A stretch of DNA of 7,562 bases, taken from Desulfobacterales bacterium (lineage in GTDB: Bacteria; Desulfobacterota; Desulfobacteria; Desulfobacterales; 4be13). Shown here in pieces: positions 5,164 through 7,562 of the stretch (positions are counted from its first letter, which is position 1; each line of letters begins with the position of its first letter). The notes under the pieces are model-generated. The model did no database searches and had not been told where the DNA came from. It saw nothing but the letters and a program-made list of their open reading frames with translations. The position numbers and the translations under genes were made by a program. The stretch is taken from NCBI GenBank assembly GCA_029934695.1, contig JAOZLU010000140.1, forward strand, positions 5,663 through 13,224, written 5' to 3'.

Positions 5164-5192
5164 TTGACAAATCCGAAATATTACCATAAAAT
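5164..5192 (+). promoter_or_regulatory. Strong sigma70-like promoter for the nuclease-ATPase pair
   Basis: A perfect TTGACA (5164-5169), an optimal 17-nt spacer and TAAAAT (5187-5192) predict a start near 5199, about 50 nt before the nuclease ATG. The -35 box lies within ATTGACAAATCCGAA (5163-5177), the 15-bp segment shared in inverse orientation with the repeats at 1-147. The promoter therefore seems to have been built partly from repeat DNA. Confidence 0.65.
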
Positions 5193-5206
5193 TTAACCAT
5201 GAAATC

Positions 5207-5237
5207 AACTGACAACTGATAACCGGTAACTGACAAC
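5207..5237. repeat. 7-bp-period repeat (AACTGAC) in the 5' UTR
   Basis: Consecutive units AACTGAC, AACTGAT, AACCGGT, AACTGAC, then AAC. The array fills the predicted 5' UTR of the nuclease gene up to its Shine-Dalgarno. It has the same 7-bp period as the arrays in the aromatic operon but a different unit. Confidence 0.75.
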
Positions 5238-5250
5238 AAAGGAAAAAGCC

Positions 5251-6381
5251 ATGAAAAGAAAAGTCCCGTATGGAATCGCCAATTATGCGAGATTGGTGCA
5301 AAAGCCCATCACCATTGACGAACTGGCCTCGGGTTTCAATATTGCCAGCTTTCTGACCCTGCACCCGACCTTTGAGAACATGCTCGGGTTCACCCAGACA
5401 GAGGTGGACGAACTGTTGGATGAGATTTACCGGGATTACGGGATTGATCCCGTGACCCGGAGGGAGGTGAACGACGTGATCCGGAACCAGTACAACGGGT
5501 ATCATTTTGTGAACACCGAGGGAGAGGCCCTCTATAATTCCACCATTCTGATGTTCTTTCTGAGGGACTTCTGCGAGTTCGGAGCCATTCCGGAATATCT
5601 GACCGACCTGAATCTGCGGACCGATCTCTCCTGGGTGAGGCGGATCACCGGTGCGAATCCCGGAAACACCGAGGAGTTTGTGAACCGACTGACCACACGG
5701 AACCGGATTGCTTATGACAGGACGCTTCTCACCACAAAATTCAACATGTCACAGTTTTTTGAGAAAAGCTTTTATCCGATCTCTTTTTTTCACCTCGGCA
5801 TGCTGACCAGGCAGGATCATTTCCAGCTCCGCCTCCCGAACCTGAACATGCGGAAGATATTTACGGAATACTTCAACGAGCTCCATCACATTGATGTCTC
5901 CACGAAATACGCTGAACTGATGCAGGGATTTGTGAACCGTCCGGATCTGTTACGGCTCTTTTCCGGATATTGGGAGCTTTACGTCTCCCAGCTGCCGGAG
6001 GCGATCTTTCAGCAGGTGAACGAGGATTTTTACCGCACCACCTTTTACGAGCTGTGCAGCCGGTACCTGTCGAAATGGTTCACCTGGAACGTGGAACGCT
6101 CCTACCCGCAGGGCCGGACTGATCTGGAGTTTGTCGGCAAATATCACGAGCAGTTTGCCGGGCTGCGCTGGGTGATTGAGTTCAAATATTACTCCGACAC
6201 AAAATTCAGAAAGCTGAAGACGGACATTGAGGCGTTTCAGTTGCAGGCGGAGGATACGGAGCAGATTGCGGGATATGCGGAAGGTCTGCGAAAGGAGTAT
6301 CCCGAGGCACAGATTTCACAGTTTGTCATTTACTGCATCGGGAATCAGGGGTTTCGGGTGTTTCGGGCTGATGAAGCTTAA
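5251..6381 (+). CDS. PD-(D/E)XK nuclease of the AAA-ATPase-like/DUF1703 family, ATPase core deleted
   Basis: The 376 residues match two separated parts of a family usually above 500 aa (from memory). Residues 1-17 (MKRKVPYGIANYARLVQ) are its N-terminal cap. At residue 19 the sequence jumps to PITIDELASGFNIASFLTL, normally found after Walker A, Walker B and the sensor region, so roughly 150-200 residues are missing without loss of frame. No P-loop is present. The C-terminal nuclease half looks intact: D291 in GRTDLEF, E310 and K312 in VIEFKY, and Q338/Y342 in EQIAGY, consistent with PD-(D/E)XK. The start has AAAGGA (5238-5243) 7 nt upstream. Members of this family are often multicopy; their role is unproven and may be mobile-element or phage related. 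It is followed after 41 nt by an ATPase gene. It could be a decaying copy or a working ATPase-less nuclease. Confidence 0.82.
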   Translation: MKRKVPYGIANYARLVQKPITIDELASGFNIASFLTLHPTFENMLGFTQTEVDELLDEIYRDYGIDPVTRREVNDVIRNQYNGYHFVNTEGEALYNSTILMFFLRDFCEFGAIPEYLTDLNLRTDLSWVRRITGANPGNTEEFVNRLTTRNRIAYDRTLLTTKFNMSQFFEKSFYPISFFHLGMLTRQDHFQLRLPNLNMRKIFTEYFNELHHIDVSTKYAELMQGFVNRPDLLRLFSGYWELYVSQLPEAIFQQVNEDFYRTTFYELCSRYLSKWFTWNVERSYPQGRTDLEFVGKYHEQFAGLRWVIEFKYYSDTKFRKLKTDIEAFQLQAEDTEQIAGYAEGLRKEYPEAQISQFVIYCIGNQGFRVFRADEA

Positions 6382-6422
6382 CAACTCACGAATAAAGAAA
6401 TGAACCATAGGAGCGCAAAATT

Positions 6423-7562
6423 ATGTCACAAACCAACCCTTCAAATCTGCCGGCCAATCCTTTTATTGTTGGTCCGAAGATCGGAGATCCCCGTCTTTTT
6501 GTGGGCCGCAAAGATGAATTGCAGGCCATCATCAACTGCATGGATGGCGCACAGCCCACGAGCATCAATATTGTGGGAGAGCGGCGCATTGGCAAGACCT
6601 CTCTGCTGTATCATCTGGAGCAGACATGGACCAATCGTGTCCGTGATGCAAGCCGTTTTGTTCTCATCCGTCTTTCCATGCAGAAAAGCGGGATGTGCAA
6701 AAAAAGAGGGTTTTTCAACACTGTCGCTCAGGAGCTTTTAAGACAGCCTCTTGTCAGCGGCCGTTCTGATCTGGTAAACGCTTTGCAGAAAAACCCCATG
6801 AAAGGCCCGGAATTTGCTGATGCAATGGCGGTTTTTGATCAGAAAGGGCTTCTGCCAGTGTTGTGTCTGGATGAATTTCACAAACTCTTTGACTATCCCA
6901 AAGAATTCGATGATGATTTTTATGATGGATTACGCTCTGTTATGGATGAAAGCCATATTGTGATGATTGCGGCAACTCCTGTTCCCATAATGAAATATAA
7001 GCGCAAGCATCGCCTCACCTCAACCTTTTTCAATCAGGCGCGTACCATATCCCTGAAGCGGCTGAAACCGGATGAAGTGAAAGACTTGCTTTCTCTGCCT
7101 GCCAGCGGTGTACCTTCGGCTTTAAATCCGAGAGAACGACAACTGGCTCATGAATGGAGCACCACCACGCATCCTTATATCCTGCAAATGGCTGCCGATG
7201 CCCTTTGCCAAGCCCGTCTGACCGGTAAAAATGAGGCTTGGGCAAGAAAAAAATTTAACGGGGAAGTACGAAAATATGACCGATGGGGATGGAAAAGGTC
7301 TAGTTTGCTTCGCTGTCTGCATAGCGTGTTCTGGAAATTCCCTGCCCGAATCGGTTTGCTTGTGAGAAGAACAGGAACCGAAATAGACAACGTGACCAAT
7401 TGGATTATGGGATTGTTTCTGATCATCTTCCTTGTGCTGATCTTTTTGGGAGCGATCAAGCCCAATGAATTATTGGAAATTGTGAGAAGAATTGTCGGAT
7501 TTCTTCGGATAAGCCGAGGGATAAATCCCCCGGCTGAAAGCTTAAGTACGCTAAAGCGCACT
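6423..7562 (+). CDS. P-loop ATPase with C-terminal membrane helix (3' end outside window)
   Basis: An open frame of 380 codons with no stop before the window end. Residues 12-33 (NPFIVGPKIGDPRLFVGRKDEL) are the box seen at the start of Orc1-like/AAA_16-type NTPases. Walker A is GERRIGKTS (52-60) with K58; Walker B is VLCLDEF (146-152) with D150 and E151; a sensor-1-like strand is VMIAATPVP (180-188). The tail has LKRLKPDEVKDLL (211-223) and THPYILQMAADAL (249-261), as in the lid region of such ATPases. Residues about 327-344 form one hydrophobic helix, so the protein is probably anchored in the inner membrane with the ATPase in the cytoplasm. TAGGAG (6408-6413) lies 9 nt before the ATG. It is probably cotranscribed with the nuclease gene 41 nt upstream. 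The last codons run through a hairpin and a repeat (7512-7562), so the native C-terminus may be altered. Biological role unknown. Confidence 0.85.
   Translation, partial: MSQTNPSNLPANPFIVGPKIGDPRLFVGRKDELQAIINCMDGAQPTSINIVGERRIGKTSLLYHLEQTWTNRVRDASRFVLIRLSMQKSGMCKKRGFFNTVAQELLRQPLVSGRSDLVNALQKNPMKGPEFADAMAVFDQKGLLPVLCLDEFHKLFDYPKEFDDDFYDGLRSVMDESHIVMIAATPVPIMKYKRKHRLTSTFFNQARTISLKRLKPDEVKDLLSLPASGVPSALNPRERQLAHEWSTTTHPYILQMAADALCQARLTGKNEAWARKKFNGEVRKYDRWGWKRSSLLRCLHSVFWKFPARIGLLVRRTGTEIDNVTNWIMGLFLIIFLVLIFLGAIKPNELLEIVRRIVGFLRISRGINPPAESLSTLKRT
7512..7535. repeat. Hairpin within the 3' coding region of the ATPase
   Basis: AGCCGAGGGA (7512-7521) pairs with TCCCCCGGCT (7526-7535), nine of ten positions, around a TAAA loop. 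It lies just after the membrane helix codons. Such a palindrome looks intergenic in style, which hints that the reading frame continues by chance into repeat DNA. Confidence 0.55.
7545..7562. repeat. Right copy of the 12-bp repeat, within an 18-bp near-palindrome
   Basis: CTAAAGCGCACT (7551-7562) repeats 5100-5111 exactly. Here it is also the right part of AGTACGCT-AA-AGCGCACT, an inverted repeat with one mismatch. The left copy at 5100 lacks the matching left arm. The window ends at the last base of the repeat, so its true length is not visible. Confidence 0.6.

Noticed and set aside
5199..5219. Upstream mini-frame MKSTDN before the nuclease gene
   Set aside because: Its ATG sits at the predicted transcription start with no ribosome binding site, and its codons are just the start of the heptad array.
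6400..6741. Plus-strand 113-codon frame overlapping the ATPase
   Set aside because: It is a different frame over the same DNA. The frame from 6423 carries Walker A and B, has the better SD and stays open for 380 codons.
7030..7561. Minus-strand frames of 66-128 codons at the right end
   Set aside because: They are antisense to the ATPase frame, have no ribosome binding sites and no recognisable motifs.

Overview
The window looks like a Desulfobacterota (sulfate-reducer type 'Deltaproteobacteria') chromosome. The evidence is an archaeal-type entry to aromatic amino acid synthesis (ADH synthase plus 3-dehydroquinate synthase II) joined to a bifunctional chorismate mutase/prephenate dehydratase, and gaps filled with short palindromes and degenerate 7-bp-period repeats. 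The taxonomic call is inference; there is no rRNA or other marker.

Positions 154-3535, minus strand, read right to left: a TTGACA promoter (about 3535-3509), a ~270-nt leader, ADH synthase (3232-2432), DHQ synthase II (2367-1375) and pheA (1263-154). The leader holds a GTG-started 24-residue peptide (3459-3385) with the run FWYFCYYF, followed by two tandem U-tailed hairpins. Bases in the peptide's last codons can form a 14-bp helix with the 5' arm of the first hairpin, so leader, antiterminator and terminator fit ribosome-mediated attenuation sensing Phe, Tyr and Trp together. The three genes would carry carbon from aspartate semialdehyde plus a C6 sugar phosphate to 3-dehydroquinate, then from chorismate to phenylpyruvate. 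The steps between (shikimate to chorismate) are outside the window.

Positions 3611-4393, minus strand: a secreted family-3 solute-binding protein with its own strong ribosome binding site and no transporter partner in view.

Positions 4394-5250 are intergenic and rich in repeats: an AACCACA/TGTGGTT-ended element, an orphan promoter-RBS-ATG that runs after 13 codons into a repeat, two tandem 47/49-bp repeats with a perfect 21-bp inverted repeat, a 9-bp hairpin, and a very good plus-strand promoter whose -35 box lies in a repeat shared with the left edge of the window.

Positions 5251-7562, plus strand: two genes 41 nt apart. The first is a PD-(D/E)XK nuclease of the AAA-ATPase-like/DUF1703 type that seems to have lost its ATPase core by an in-frame internal deletion while keeping the nuclease residues. 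The second is a P-loop ATPase with a C-terminal membrane helix, still open at the window end. A 12-bp direct repeat (CTAAAGCGCACT) lies at 5100-5111 and again at 7551-7562.

Positions 1-147 hold two copies of a 55-bp repeat at 92-bp spacing, each with a stem-loop. No tRNA, rRNA, CRISPR array or transposase gene was seen.
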